This document shows, piece by piece, positions 35,996-45,431 of a DNA stretch of 64,000 nt. Position 1 is the stretch's first letter. Every line of letters begins with the position of its first letter. The translations under genes and the position numbers were made by a program. The notes beneath the pieces were generated by a model. The model saw nothing but the letters and a program-made list of their open reading frames with translations, made no database searches and was not told the DNA's origin. Location: assembly GCF_014107495.1 (NCBI RefSeq), contig NZ_CP041969.1, positions 5,319,501 through 5,383,500 on the forward strand. The letters are read 5' to 3'. This DNA is from Cohnella cholangitidis. GTDB lineage: Bacteria > Bacillota > Bacilli > Paenibacillales > Paenibacillaceae.

Positions 35996-36039
35996 AGTCG
36001 GAAAAAGTATAACTGAATGAAAGCGTTGTCTTTTATTAT
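35975..36039 (+). promoter_or_regulatory. activator-type promoter 3: GTCGGA direct repeat plus -10 box
   Basis: GTCGGA copies at 35975-35980 and 35997-36002 are 22 bases apart and are followed by AAGTATAAC. TATTAT at 36034-36039 keeps the spacing of promoters 1 and 2 exactly. The first copy lies inside the end of the upstream gene. It would give the binding-protein gene its own strong induced promoter. Confidence 0.75.
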
Positions 36040-36077
36040 GAGATTGTATAAAACAAATACGAATTGGGGGTAGAACG

Positions 36078-37616
36078 ATGAAAAGGACCATAAGCCTTTG
36101 GGTAACTTGTTGCTTACTTGTGTTACTTATTGGCTGTAATTCAAACGGAGGCAATCAAACCGATACAACAACTCAACCAGAAACAAGTACTCAGCCGGCA
36201 ACGAGTACCCAATCAGAACAGACTGCGAGTAATGAAATTAACTTTGATGAAGATCCATATACGATACAGGTAGCGTATCCAGTTTATGGTGCAGTTCAGC
36301 CGGATCTGCAAAAGGTTGTCGATAAAGTTAATGAAATTGCACTGAAAAAGATAAATGCGAAAGTGGAATTCAAAATCGTTAATGTTGCCAATATGGCAAA
36401 CACCTATTCAATGGCTGCAGCCAGCGGCGAGAATTTTGATCTCATCATGTTGCTTCCGGGAAATAGATATCTTACGGCATATGCTGGAAATAAAATGATT
36501 ATGCCGATTGATGAGCTCCTTGAAAAATATGGACAAGACATCAAATCGAATATGGCAGATATATTGAAAACGGCAAACTATCAAGGCAAGCAGTATGGCA
36601 TCCCGGCCAAAGAAGGCGATCCTCTTGCGAGAGGTGTTGTATTCCGTAAAGAGATAGTGGATAAATACAGTATTGATTTATCGAATGTGAAAACGTTAAG
36701 TGATTTGGACCCTATTTTTGAGAAAGTGCATGCAGCCGAACCGGAATTACAAATCGTATACCCACAAGGAATGGCTTATCACCTTCTAAGTTTTGACGAT
36801 TTAGGTAACGGGTTTGGCGTGTTAAGAAATGGCGGGCTTGACGACCTGAATGTCGTCAATAAGTTTGAAACCGATGAGTGGGTTAGCATGGTGAAGAAAG
36901 CTAGAGAGTGGTATCAGAAGGGGTTTGTCAACAAAGACTATGTCACTTCCCAAGAGAGACCAACCTCGTTGCAGGATGCAGGCAAGTTGTTTGCTGTGCC
37001 TAACGTAACTTACAACACGATATGGTTAAATGAGAAATCAACCGTGAAATTAGTTCACCTAGTCCCTCCAATTAAAAGCACGGAGACCTACCAATCATTT
37101 GTATGGGCAGTCCCTTCGAATTCGGAAAGGCCTGATAAGGCAATACAATTCTTAAATCTATTGTTCCAGGATCCTTCGGTCGCAACTTTGCTTAAGTTTG
37201 GAATTGAAGGGGAGCATTATGTCAAGCAAGACGATGGGCGAATCGATACTGCTTTAGGTAAGCAGAAGTTTTTACAAAATTGGAACATTTGGGGCGATTA
37301 TTCGAAGTTGCCAGGCGTAGTTGATCCTAATTCGACCACAACAGCTGAACAAATAAAAGCTGCTGTAGAAGAATGGAGCAATTGGGTTCAAACCTCGAAA
37401 GCCTTTGGTTTTATCTTCAACCCAGAGCCTGTAAAGACAGAAATAGCTGCTCTAACTGCTATTTACGATCAGTATGTCAAACTGATTGAAGGTGGTGCTG
37501 TTGATCCGGATAAAGAGGTTAAAAAATTCAATCAAAAGCTGTATGATGCCGGACTGCAAAAAGTAATGGATGAGAAACAACGCCAGTTGGACGAATGGGC
37601 TAAAACACAGCAATAA
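36078..37616 (+). CDS. ABC importer solute-binding lipoprotein (DUF3502 type)
   Basis: The 512-residue protein begins with a lipoprotein signal (LLVLLIGC, lipidated Cys at about residue 20) and a Thr/Ser/Gln-rich linker, then a family 1 solute-binding fold. The C-terminal part (SKAFGFIFNPEPVKTEIAAL) matches the DUF3502 domain found in binding proteins for complex oligosaccharides. It probably feeds the permeases at 29648 and 30621, under the same regulator but from its own promoter. It starts at ATG 36078 after GGGGG. Confidence 0.93.
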   Translation: MKRTISLWVTCCLLVLLIGCNSNGGNQTDTTTQPETSTQPATSTQSEQTASNEINFDEDPYTIQVAYPVYGAVQPDLQKVVDKVNEIALKKINAKVEFKIVNVANMANTYSMAAASGENFDLIMLLPGNRYLTAYAGNKMIMPIDELLEKYGQDIKSNMADILKTANYQGKQYGIPAKEGDPLARGVVFRKEIVDKYSIDLSNVKTLSDLDPIFEKVHAAEPELQIVYPQGMAYHLLSFDDLGNGFGVLRNGGLDDLNVVNKFETDEWVSMVKKAREWYQKGFVNKDYVTSQERPTSLQDAGKLFAVPNVTYNTIWLNEKSTVKLVHLVPPIKSTETYQSFVWAVPSNSERPDKAIQFLNLLFQDPSVATLLKFGIEGEHYVKQDDGRIDTALGKQKFLQNWNIWGDYSKLPGVVDPNSTTTAEQIKAAVEEWSNWVQTSKAFGFIFNPEPVKTEIAALTAIYDQYVKLIEGGAVDPDKEVKKFNQKLYDAGLQKVMDEKQRQLDEWAKTQQ

Positions 37617-37646
37617 ATAAATTAATCATACGAAGGGATGGGTAAC

Positions 37647-38231
37647 ATGAAAAGATTATCTAAAGTAACAGCATTGGTAGTAGGAATATTCAGCATGTTG
37701 ATTAGTTTGGCGGCATTCGCTAGCGCGGCTACTACGACAGGGTTGCAGGATGGCATATATAGCACTAGCTCTCAACCGGATGCACGAAAAAGTGTTTATA
37801 AAATGACAGTATCGGTTTCCGACGGAAAGGTCTCGACTGTAGAGTTCGGACAGTATAACGGCACTACAAAGCTGCAAGCTTCATTTGCGGAGCATGTGCC
37901 TGAAGACTACAGGGAAACTTTTAAATCTATCGTAGCTGAAGTTGAAGATTATCAAAAGCAACTGAACAGTACCCTTGATGGTGCCAAGGTTGCAAAGTCA
38001 GCTGATGCTGTTGACGGCGTGTATGAAGCTTTTCAGCAACTATGGGAATCCGTAGTGAAAGATGCGGGAGGTACGATTCAGGCGGATGCAGTTGAAGTTT
38101 CGGCAGACCAGTCTCCTAGTGTATCCAACAATCCCAAAACAGGGGACAATAGCATGATGATGTATTGGGTCGCAACTGGAGTTGCACTTATCGCGATGAT
38201 TGTTTTGGTTAGAAAAATGAAAACGGCCTAA
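37647..38231 (+). CDS. secreted FMN-binding-like protein with NPKTG sortase signal
   Basis: ATG 37647 is preferred (GAAGGG 9 nt before); 194 residues. A signal peptide is probably cut near ASA at 27. Residues 32-140 (GLQDGIYSTSS, YKMTVSVSDGKVSTVEF, VDGVYEAFQQLWESVV) resemble the FMN_bind domain, though the SGAT attachment motif is replaced. The end is a cell-wall sorting signal: NPKTG (162-166), a hydrophobic segment and RKMKTA. The next gene is a class B sortase, so the two likely form a pair. It may carry FMN for surface redox chemistry or may only share the fold. Confidence 0.75.
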   Translation: MKRLSKVTALVVGIFSMLISLAAFASAATTTGLQDGIYSTSSQPDARKSVYKMTVSVSDGKVSTVEFGQYNGTTKLQASFAEHVPEDYRETFKSIVAEVEDYQKQLNSTLDGAKVAKSADAVDGVYEAFQQLWESVVKDAGGTIQADAVEVSADQSPSVSNNPKTGDNSMMMYWVATGVALIAMIVLVRKMKTA

Positions 38232-38260
38232 TTAGTTAATATAGTCGGGAAGATTCCAGA

Positions 38261-38296
38261 ATGAGCTGCTCCTATCGGGGGTGGCTCATACTTTTC
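38261..38296 (+). terminator. probable terminator or attenuator before the sortase gene
   Basis: ATGAGC (38261-38266) pairs with GCTCAT (38284-38289), with an inner CTCC/GGGG stem, followed by a short T-rich stretch (ACTTTTC). It lies between the sorted protein and its sortase and may lower sortase expression. Confidence 0.55.
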
Positions 38297-38321
38297 ATCG
38301 AAAGCTTCAGGGGGGACTAGG

Positions 38322-39200
38322 GTGCAAAAGTCCATTCGTATCGCTTTGTCCATCATATCTTTAGGTGTATTTACTTATTCTCTTGTTATGATCGTAGAAA
38401 AGTATTATTCATCTTATCGTGATAACAGGCAATATGAGCAACTAAGGGTACAAGTGGCAGAAGCACGAACTACTGACATACCTAAAGTTAAGGAGCAGAT
38501 ATTCCAAATCGCAACTCCAGATGCTCCTGTAGAAGATGAGAAAATCCAGAATAACGTGCCTTATGAGATTTTATCAGGTGATCCTGTAAAGTTGGATGAA
38601 AACGGTGTTTTGAAACAATATTCGGAGTTACACATGCAAAACAGCGATTTCATCGGGTGGATCGAAATGCCGGGCTTTAATAAGCCAATCGATTATCCTG
38701 TAATGCAGGCTGAAGACAATGACTTTTATTTAAAAAGAGATTTCAATAAAAAACATTCAATCTCAGGAACGATTTTTATGGATTACACAAATAATCCCAG
38801 AGAAGACCGGAACATAGTGCTTTACGGTCATGCCATGAATGATCGCACGATGTTTGGGGATTTAATGGATTTTTATAGGGAACCTGATAAATATGAGAAA
38901 CTCACAAAAATATATTTGGATTTCTTGGACGTACAAATGGAATACGAAATTTTCTCTACCTATACCGAACTACAAGATTATAACTACAGACAGGCGGATT
39001 TTGCAGATGATAAGGAGTTCATGGACTTTTTAATAAGGATAAATGACAAGTCCGTCTACGATTACCATGTAGATCTTACACCGCAAGATAAAATACTTAC
39101 ACTTTCAACCTGTAATAATAAAATGGGTGCCGAGTACCGGACAGTGATTCATGCTAGGCTCGTAACGCAAACGAAGTACAATAACTCGACAGCACTTTAA
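38322..39200 (+). CDS. class B sortase
   Basis: The 292-residue protein has one N-terminal membrane segment (ALSIISLGVFTYSLVMIV) and a sortase domain with GWIEMPG, NIVLYGHAMNDRTMF (His170), LTLSTCNNK (catalytic Cys264) and Arg273. The spacing and motifs are of class B, enzymes that attach NPxTx-type proteins to peptidoglycan. Its substrate is very likely the NPKTG protein encoded just upstream. It starts at GTG 38322 after AGGGGGGA. A dedicated sortase is unusual inside a sugar-use cluster. Confidence 0.92.
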   Translation: MQKSIRIALSIISLGVFTYSLVMIVEKYYSSYRDNRQYEQLRVQVAEARTTDIPKVKEQIFQIATPDAPVEDEKIQNNVPYEILSGDPVKLDENGVLKQYSELHMQNSDFIGWIEMPGFNKPIDYPVMQAEDNDFYLKRDFNKKHSISGTIFMDYTNNPREDRNIVLYGHAMNDRTMFGDLMDFYREPDKYEKLTKIYLDFLDVQMEYEIFSTYTELQDYNYRQADFADDKEFMDFLIRINDKSVYDYHVDLTPQDKILTLSTCNNKMGAEYRTVIHARLVTQTKYNNSTAL

Positions 39201-39214
39201 ATAGGGAGGAAATT

Positions 39215-40816
39215 ATGCAAAAAGAACATTTACAGTCGGATAATACTGTTCATGAAACCTATCATGTAGGGATCGGAAGAGTAAGAGTAGACAGTGTCCC
39301 ATTATCTAAAGGGGTTAAAGCATTTTATTCGACCTACACCTACTCAGGGAAAGTGCTGATCTCTTATAGGACTGAAAACGACAGCCATCTTACTGATTTT
39401 TATAATATTGCTATTCTCAACGATGATGGAAGCGATTTTCGACTGATATTCTCTGGATTCATACCTACAAAACCTAAAGCGAACGGTATTCGATTCATGA
39501 TCTTTCAGGACAATACGAAGGTACTGTTAGGAGACTATGTGCTAGAATGCACACCTACAATTGACACCTGCACATCTTCAAAGCTGGTTCCTGTCTCATA
39601 CCCATCGATTCTTGAAGAAGATGAGCGTACGACTCATCATTGGTCAGAGATCATCATAGCACCAGACAATAAGCATATCAGCTGGACGATGTTACGATCT
39701 GATGTTGGTGCTGCGGTAGCAATTGGTACCCTTGAACGTAAAGCGGAGCGCTATGTCATCGAAAACGTTCAGCTTATCAGTTCCATACAGTATTTCAAGA
39801 ACGATCCCATTCACGCAGGCTACATCCTTCCGCAAACGATTAGGGGAGGGGAAGTGAAACAGTTTATACGTGGAGGAACCGCCATATCCGTGGTGGGCGG
39901 AGGAAGAAACAGTACGCCCGATTCAATGGTGATGGATTTATTATCAGAACAAATAACGCAAATCACACATACTCCAGGTTACGATGAAACAACCATTTTC
40001 TCCCCCGATGAACGCTTGGGGATCGTAATGAGTACCAGGTTTTCGAAAAGTACGGACCCAGCCATCTTTGGAATTCTACCCAAGCCTTATGGAGCTCAAA
40101 CCTTAATGGGCATGGCGTGGTCTCTATATATGTATGCGATCGCTGGAGTAAGACGATTTAGAAAAGGGAACATTGGTCCGGTGTTGATCGACATTCAACG
40201 CTCTATGAACGAACCGGGCTATCTTGGGGTTCAACTAACAACCGAAGAAAATTGGGTCTATGTTTCGCCGATGTCTTGGCACCCGGATGGTAAACGAGTC
40301 ATGTGGATGGAGATGTTGAGAGGAATCGGGCAAATGAGGATCCAATACGCAAAGTTGCTTGATTATGAGCCGTATCCCTTTGTACATCTTAAATCGACCC
40401 CCGATCATATCCCTTATGGGGTCAAAGACCTGTCTCTATTGAATTCTGCTAATCCGAATGTGGAAGGTAAGATTGCCGGGAAACACTTGGGTTATATCGA
40501 CTATATCAAGAATGTTAAAGGTTATTCAGGAAAGACGGAAGCTCGTTATGTAAACTTTAGCGATGATGGTATAAATTTCTACTCCGGGACCGAGAAGGTC
40601 CTGTTTAACGCAACCTCTGAGTGCAGGTATGAGGCGGCACTAGAATTGAAGGGGCCAATTCCAGGGGAAATGAACCTTAGGGCAACTTTCTCATCGCTTG
40701 TGGGGCCAAAGCCCGCGAGATTACTGTTCGAAACGGACATTGACGGTAAGCCCAAGAGCTATGGCTATGCTCAATACAATGGAACTAGACTAAATATCGA
40801 AGATCTTTCGGAATGA
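39215..40816 (+). CDS. cytoplasmic beta-propeller-like protein, function unknown
   Basis: The 533-residue protein has no signal peptide. It contains several blade-like repeats with the PD40/TolB pattern: APDNKHISW, SPDERLGIV and HPDGKRVMW. Such propellers occur in oligogalacturonate lyase (PL22) and in many binding proteins, but no catalytic motif is evident. GGGAGG precedes ATG 39215, 14 bases after the sortase, and it is followed by a GH78, so it is part of the operon. It could be a lyase or an unrecognised sugar-acting enzyme. Confidence 0.55.
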   Translation: MQKEHLQSDNTVHETYHVGIGRVRVDSVPLSKGVKAFYSTYTYSGKVLISYRTENDSHLTDFYNIAILNDDGSDFRLIFSGFIPTKPKANGIRFMIFQDNTKVLLGDYVLECTPTIDTCTSSKLVPVSYPSILEEDERTTHHWSEIIIAPDNKHISWTMLRSDVGAAVAIGTLERKAERYVIENVQLISSIQYFKNDPIHAGYILPQTIRGGEVKQFIRGGTAISVVGGGRNSTPDSMVMDLLSEQITQITHTPGYDETTIFSPDERLGIVMSTRFSKSTDPAIFGILPKPYGAQTLMGMAWSLYMYAIAGVRRFRKGNIGPVLIDIQRSMNEPGYLGVQLTTEENWVYVSPMSWHPDGKRVMWMEMLRGIGQMRIQYAKLLDYEPYPFVHLKSTPDHIPYGVKDLSLLNSANPNVEGKIAGKHLGYIDYIKNVKGYSGKTEARYVNFSDDGINFYSGTEKVLFNATSECRYEAALELKGPIPGEMNLRATFSSLVGPKPARLLFETDIDGKPKSYGYAQYNGTRLNIEDLSE

Positions 40817-40850
40817 CCCGTTTCTTAGAGTGAATGAAAGGATGAGTCGA

Positions 40851-43800
40851 ATGAGTTACTGCATATCGGAAATCACTGTTCATTACGAAACCGAACCCAT
40901 AGGGCTTGATGAGAAAAAGCCAGTTTTCGCATGGAAATTTGTCTCAGATAATAATGATATGAAACAAACTGCTGCTAGACTTTTGGTCGGTACTATACCG
41001 GGAGGCGCGGATCAGTGGGACAGCGGCTGGATAGACACGGATTGTTCTACGGGAACTGATTATGCGGGGTATGAGTTGCAGCCTTGTACGGAATATTATG
41101 TCACCCTAACTACGGTAAACCAGCTGCAGGAAATGACGTCCGCTTCAACCCGATTTGAAACCGGATTGTTGAACCAGGGTAAGGATGCTTGGAACGGTGC
41201 TCAATGGATCGGGGCGCCGGAGTATTATGTCTGCAGCGATGCCTTGGGCATATTCTCGTTACAAGGAACGATCGCTATCGCCCCCGGCGGAACCAGGGCT
41301 GGTCTCGTGTTCGGTGCTAATGACGATAGGCTTCTGAATCGGGAAAGGAACGAATCGTTCTTGGAGGGCGAGAATTATATCTGCTATGAAATTAACATCG
41401 GTAATCGCCCTGCTACACTAGATATTTACAGAGTCGGTTACCATAAAGACGATCGTAAGGATGTACCGTTTGCTTCTATGCCGATTGTTAATTTCGAAGG
41501 AGAGACGAAAAAGGAACTCTTTACAGAAAACAACCTTTACGAACCACATGAGATAAAAATCGAGGTGACGGGCAACAGCGCTTATGCGTACGTTGATGGC
41601 GTTTTAGTCGACGCTGTTTCGTCGAAAAGCGGAAAGCCGATGCCACGTCAATTGAATCCGTTAGGGAATAACGATATAACGACTTTCCCTAGGCTTTGCG
41701 AAATCGGGTATTTCTTAGCCTCTGGAACATCGGCACAATTCCATGGGATTCGCTTGAATTATATGCGTCATCCCTCCAACCAATTCCTTGCAATGGATAT
41801 CGAGCATGGAGTGAGTTTGACGGCAGAAGACAGCGATATCATGCAGACTAGAAATCCTGATTGTCACGCCCTCCCTATGCTCCGACGTGATTTTATTGCC
41901 CGGAAGTCTCTGAAAAAAGCGAGATTGTATGCAACCGCTAGAGGAATCTATGATTGCATGATTAACGGAGAGGCTATTAGCGATCAATTTTTTGCGCCTG
42001 GCTCCAGTCAGTTTGATAAGCACCTGATGTATCAAACCTACGATGTTACGGGATTGATTAATGAAGGGCAGAATGGAATCGGCTTTACGTTGTCCTCTGG
42101 ATGGTGGAATGGTTCACAGACATTCGTCCTGCGAAACTACAATTATTGGGGAGATAAGGAAAGTCTCTTAGCAAAACTGGTGCTCACATATGCGGATGGA
42201 ACTTCGGACACTTATGGGACCAATGAAGAGGAGTGGCAGTACTACGGAGAAGGGCCTTACCGGTTCTCAGGTTTTTTTCAAGGGGAACGGTTCGACGCCA
42301 ATTTAGCCTTTATATATGAAGATTATTCGAAACCTGGTTTTAACATTGAGGGATTGAAGAAGCCGGAGGTCATTGAGGCGGTTCCGATTGGTGAATTTGA
42401 TTCCTTACCAGGCTTCTTCCTTCCTTGGCCAGCAGTGAATGAATCCGAACCGGAACTCATAGGACATTTCAACGCACCGGTAAGAAAGGTGGAAACATTC
42501 ACAGCCAAGAGCATGACTGAGCCTGCACCTGGACTATTTATTTATGATTTGGGACAGGAGATTGCAGGTGTTCCGGTGTTGAAGTTGACAGGGGAACAAG
42601 GGACGAAGGTCCGCATCCGATACGGAGAAATGCTCTATCCCGATCTGGAGGAGTATGGAGAGTTGCACGGAAGAATGCTTCAGGTTAACTTGAGGGACGC
42701 TGCCTGTACAGATACTTATATTCTTCGTGGGGATCCGAATGGCGAAACTTACATGCCTAAATTTACGTTTCACGGCTATCGCTTCATTGAGATTTCAGGC
42801 TTGAAGATTGCTCCGAAGCTTCAAGATGTGCAAAGTATTTTGCTTTCCAGTATCTCTTCTATTACCGGCAAGATTAAAGTTGATCACGACCTAGTAAATA
42901 GGTTAATCAGTAACGTGAAATACAGTCAGTTATGCAACTTTATCAGTATTCCTACCGATTGCCCTCAGCGCAATGAGCGGATGGGCTGGACCGGTGACGG
43001 GCATGTGTTTGCACGTACTGCCGGTTATCAGAGCGAATCAAGAACGTTTTATCTCCGCTATCTTCAGGCTATTCGGGACGGACAGTTACCTGATGGGAAT
43101 CTTCCCAATATCGCTCCGGTGGGCAGTGGATTCGGGGGAATAACGTATGGCAGTTGCATTCACCTCATGGTATGGGAGATGTATCAGCAATACGGGGACA
43201 GACGCGTTATTGAAGAAAATTATGAAGCGATGAAGCGCTATATGAATTATCTCGAGGCGAAGGGAATGCCGGGACCCGTCTATATGGGGCCGATCGATGA
43301 TTGGCTTGCGCCGCAACGGACGGACAGCAACCTTGTATGGAATGCATTTTATGGCAGAGACGTTTTCTTGATGAGTGTATATGCACGGGTCTTAGAACTG
43401 GAGGAAGACGCTTCTTATTATAGGAGGAAAGCTGAAGAAGCGAAGAACTATTGGAATCGTACGTTTGTCGATCCGGAAACCGGCAAAACATTAAAATTGG
43501 ACGGTTCAATAAACGACACCCAAGGCGGATATGCGATCGGCTTAAGCTTCGACATGTTTGAAGACGAGGTTAAGCAGAAAGCTTATGACCAACTGGCTGC
43601 AAAGACTAGGGAAGTCGGATGTACCGTGACGACCGGATTTTTTGGTACAGGTCCGTTGAACCCGATGTTAAGCGAAGGGGGCTATGCGGAATTGGCACAT
43701 GCGCTTATCACCCAGACCGCCTACCCAAGCTGGCTATATCCGGTGACGCAAGGCGCAACGACCATTTGGGAACATTGGGACAGTTATACGGTGGAGAAAG

Positions 43801-44150
43801 GATTCGGCGATTACAATGCGATGAACAGTTTTAACCACTACTCGCTAGGGAGCGTAGTCAGCTGGTTATATGAATATGTGTTAGGGATTTGGAGAGACGA
43901 GAATGATCCAGGATATAGGCATTTCATATTGAAACCGGAACTCGTCGGATTCCAGGTGGCAGAGGGCGGTTTTGAAACACCATACGGCAGGATCGAAAGC
44001 AGCTTTACAATAGATAGAAACAAGCTAACTTATATATGCTCGATCCCGGCCAATGCTACAGCCACCGTCCAGCTCCCTGGAGTTAATGTAAAGGTTGGCA
44101 GCGGGAGCTACGAGTTTATTTGTAATATCGACTCCGACAACCTTCATTGA
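40851..44150 (+). CDS. GH78 alpha-L-rhamnosidase, cytoplasmic
   Basis: The ATG at 40851, 8 nt after AAAGGA, is preferred over GTG 40830 and ATG 40842; 1099 residues. The N-terminus is the Bac_rhamnosid_N type, with a lectin-like insert at about residues 140-300. The (alpha/alpha)6 barrel has the textbook motif TDCPQRNERMGWTGDG (from about residue 702), which includes the general acid, and ATTIWEHWDSY. The enzyme removes terminal alpha-L-rhamnose. There is no signal peptide, so it acts on imported oligosaccharides. Confidence 0.94.
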   Translation: MSYCISEITVHYETEPIGLDEKKPVFAWKFVSDNNDMKQTAARLLVGTIPGGADQWDSGWIDTDCSTGTDYAGYELQPCTEYYVTLTTVNQLQEMTSASTRFETGLLNQGKDAWNGAQWIGAPEYYVCSDALGIFSLQGTIAIAPGGTRAGLVFGANDDRLLNRERNESFLEGENYICYEINIGNRPATLDIYRVGYHKDDRKDVPFASMPIVNFEGETKKELFTENNLYEPHEIKIEVTGNSAYAYVDGVLVDAVSSKSGKPMPRQLNPLGNNDITTFPRLCEIGYFLASGTSAQFHGIRLNYMRHPSNQFLAMDIEHGVSLTAEDSDIMQTRNPDCHALPMLRRDFIARKSLKKARLYATARGIYDCMINGEAISDQFFAPGSSQFDKHLMYQTYDVTGLINEGQNGIGFTLSSGWWNGSQTFVLRNYNYWGDKESLLAKLVLTYADGTSDTYGTNEEEWQYYGEGPYRFSGFFQGERFDANLAFIYEDYSKPGFNIEGLKKPEVIEAVPIGEFDSLPGFFLPWPAVNESEPELIGHFNAPVRKVETFTAKSMTEPAPGLFIYDLGQEIAGVPVLKLTGEQGTKVRIRYGEMLYPDLEEYGELHGRMLQVNLRDAACTDTYILRGDPNGETYMPKFTFHGYRFIEISGLKIAPKLQDVQSILLSSISSITGKIKVDHDLVNRLISNVKYSQLCNFISIPTDCPQRNERMGWTGDGHVFARTAGYQSESRTFYLRYLQAIRDGQLPDGNLPNIAPVGSGFGGITYGSCIHLMVWEMYQQYGDRRVIEENYEAMKRYMNYLEAKGMPGPVYMGPIDDWLAPQRTDSNLVWNAFYGRDVFLMSVYARVLELEEDASYYRRKAEEAKNYWNRTFVDPETGKTLKLDGSINDTQGGYAIGLSFDMFEDEVKQKAYDQLAAKTREVGCTVTTGFFGTGPLNPMLSEGGYAELAHALITQTAYPSWLYPVTQGATTIWEHWDSYTVEKGFGDYNAMNSFNHYSLGSVVSWLYEYVLGIWRDENDPGYRHFILKPELVGFQVAEGGFETPYGRIESSFTIDRNKLTYICSIPANATATVQLPGVNVKVGSGSYEFICNIDSDNLH

Positions 44151-44174
44151 CATTACTTTGTAGGGGGAATAAAG

Positions 44175-45236
44175 ATGAGCAATTCATTGTATCGAGTAGC
44201 ATTTATTGGTTGTGGCAAACGTGCGCATGAACACGCTATTGGTGTACAGGCTGATCAAAGGTGTAAAGTTGTCGCCTTGTCCGATATCTCGGTTGAATCA
44301 GCGGAAAAGCTGAATGCGACTTTTGAATTTCAAGGTGTAATCTATTCGGATCATAAAGAAATGCTGGCTAAGGAGAAACCTGACATTGTGTTAATTTGTC
44401 TATGGACTCCGTTGCATTTATCGGTTTTCCAGGACTGCGCGAATGCTGGTGTTAAGGCGGTAATGTGCGAAAAACCGATGTCGGCCACCTGGGGGGAATG
44501 CCAGGAAATGAGCCGGATTGCGGAAGAAACGGGTTGCCAGCTGACATTCTCCCTTCAACGCCGTTTTGCAGTGGGGAATAAGACCGTACGCCGTCTAATT
44601 AAAGAAGGGAAAATCGGACAAGTGGTTCGATTGGATCTCTATTCGCCGGAGAACCTGCTTGATTGCGGTATCCATACTTTTGACCAAGCCATTAGTTATT
44701 TGAATGAAGCTTCGGCGAAATCGGTGCTTGGAGCAATCGATACTACCAAGATCTTGAACTGGTTCAACGTTCCTTCCGAATGCGGCGCGTCCGGACAGAT
44801 TGTATTTGCCAATGGCGTGCTAGCCAATCTGTATTCCGGGACAATCGATACATGGGAACCGGATCAAGATATGACGAAGATTTGGGCTGGCGTACGTGTA
44901 TTCGGTACAGAGGGTTTTATCGAAGTCATGTGGGACGGTCAGATCATCAGAGGAATAAATTATTACGATTCAACTTGGAAGCCTGAGATGGAATTATCCT
45001 CGATGTCCGATCAGATGAAGGGCTATGTTAGCCATTCGATCGACTGTTTGGAGACAGGAGAAGAACCCGAGGTTTCACATCGAAAGGCACTTCGTGCCTC
45101 GGAAGTTATTTTTGCTGTTTACGAGTCAGTTCGCCGTAATGCACTAGTCGAACTGCCGCTTGCCGGCGTAACGGACAGCCCCTTTATTACGATGCTTGAA
45201 AACGGTCAATTTGCTAATAAAGGATCGCAAATCTAA
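44175..45236 (+). CDS. Gfo/Idh/MocA family oxidoreductase
   Basis: The 353 residues open with a Rossmann NAD(P)-binding motif FIGCGKRAHEHA and contain MCEKPMSAT, the conserved EKP Lys of this family, then the alpha/beta substrate domain with DCGIHTFDQAISYL. These enzymes oxidise sugars, sugar acids or inositols, or epimerise them. It follows the GH78 by 24 bases with GGGGG before ATG. It may process a released monosaccharide; the substrate is not evident. Confidence 0.9.
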   Translation: MSNSLYRVAFIGCGKRAHEHAIGVQADQRCKVVALSDISVESAEKLNATFEFQGVIYSDHKEMLAKEKPDIVLICLWTPLHLSVFQDCANAGVKAVMCEKPMSATWGECQEMSRIAEETGCQLTFSLQRRFAVGNKTVRRLIKEGKIGQVVRLDLYSPENLLDCGIHTFDQAISYLNEASAKSVLGAIDTTKILNWFNVPSECGASGQIVFANGVLANLYSGTIDTWEPDQDMTKIWAGVRVFGTEGFIEVMWDGQIIRGINYYDSTWKPEMELSSMSDQMKGYVSHSIDCLETGEEPEVSHRKALRASEVIFAVYESVRRNALVELPLAGVTDSPFITMLENGQFANKGSQI

Positions 45237-45315
45237 GTATCGAGACTGCGAGTGCAGCCAACATATTGAGAGAGCAAGTTCAGCGATTTTCGGGCAAAAC
45301 GATTGAAAATAAGAT

Positions 45316-45380
45316 CCTAAAAATGACCTAGAAATCCCTTAACTCTGCCTGTTTATCAAGTTGGAGCTCTACTCTATGCT
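45316..45380 (+). promoter_or_regulatory. second-family activator-type promoter A
   Basis: TGACCTAG (from 45324) and TGCCTGTT (from 45346) form a degenerate direct repeat exactly 22 bases apart, and a -10-like TATGCT lies at 45375-45380. The whole stretch from CCTAAAAA aligns with promoter B before the gene at 48772, with the same repeat and -10 spacing. It drives the GH106-like gene. The second YesM/YesN system is the likeliest regulator. Confidence 0.65.
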
Positions 45381-45431
45381 TGTTGTAATCGAGTCAACAG
45401 TAATCTGTATAACGAATGGGTGGTCGAGATA

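Noticed and set aside
38243..38248. GTCGGG upstream of the sortase gene as a fourth operator
   Set aside because: The hexamer has a mismatch, there is no second copy 22 bases away, and no -10 box at the shared distance.
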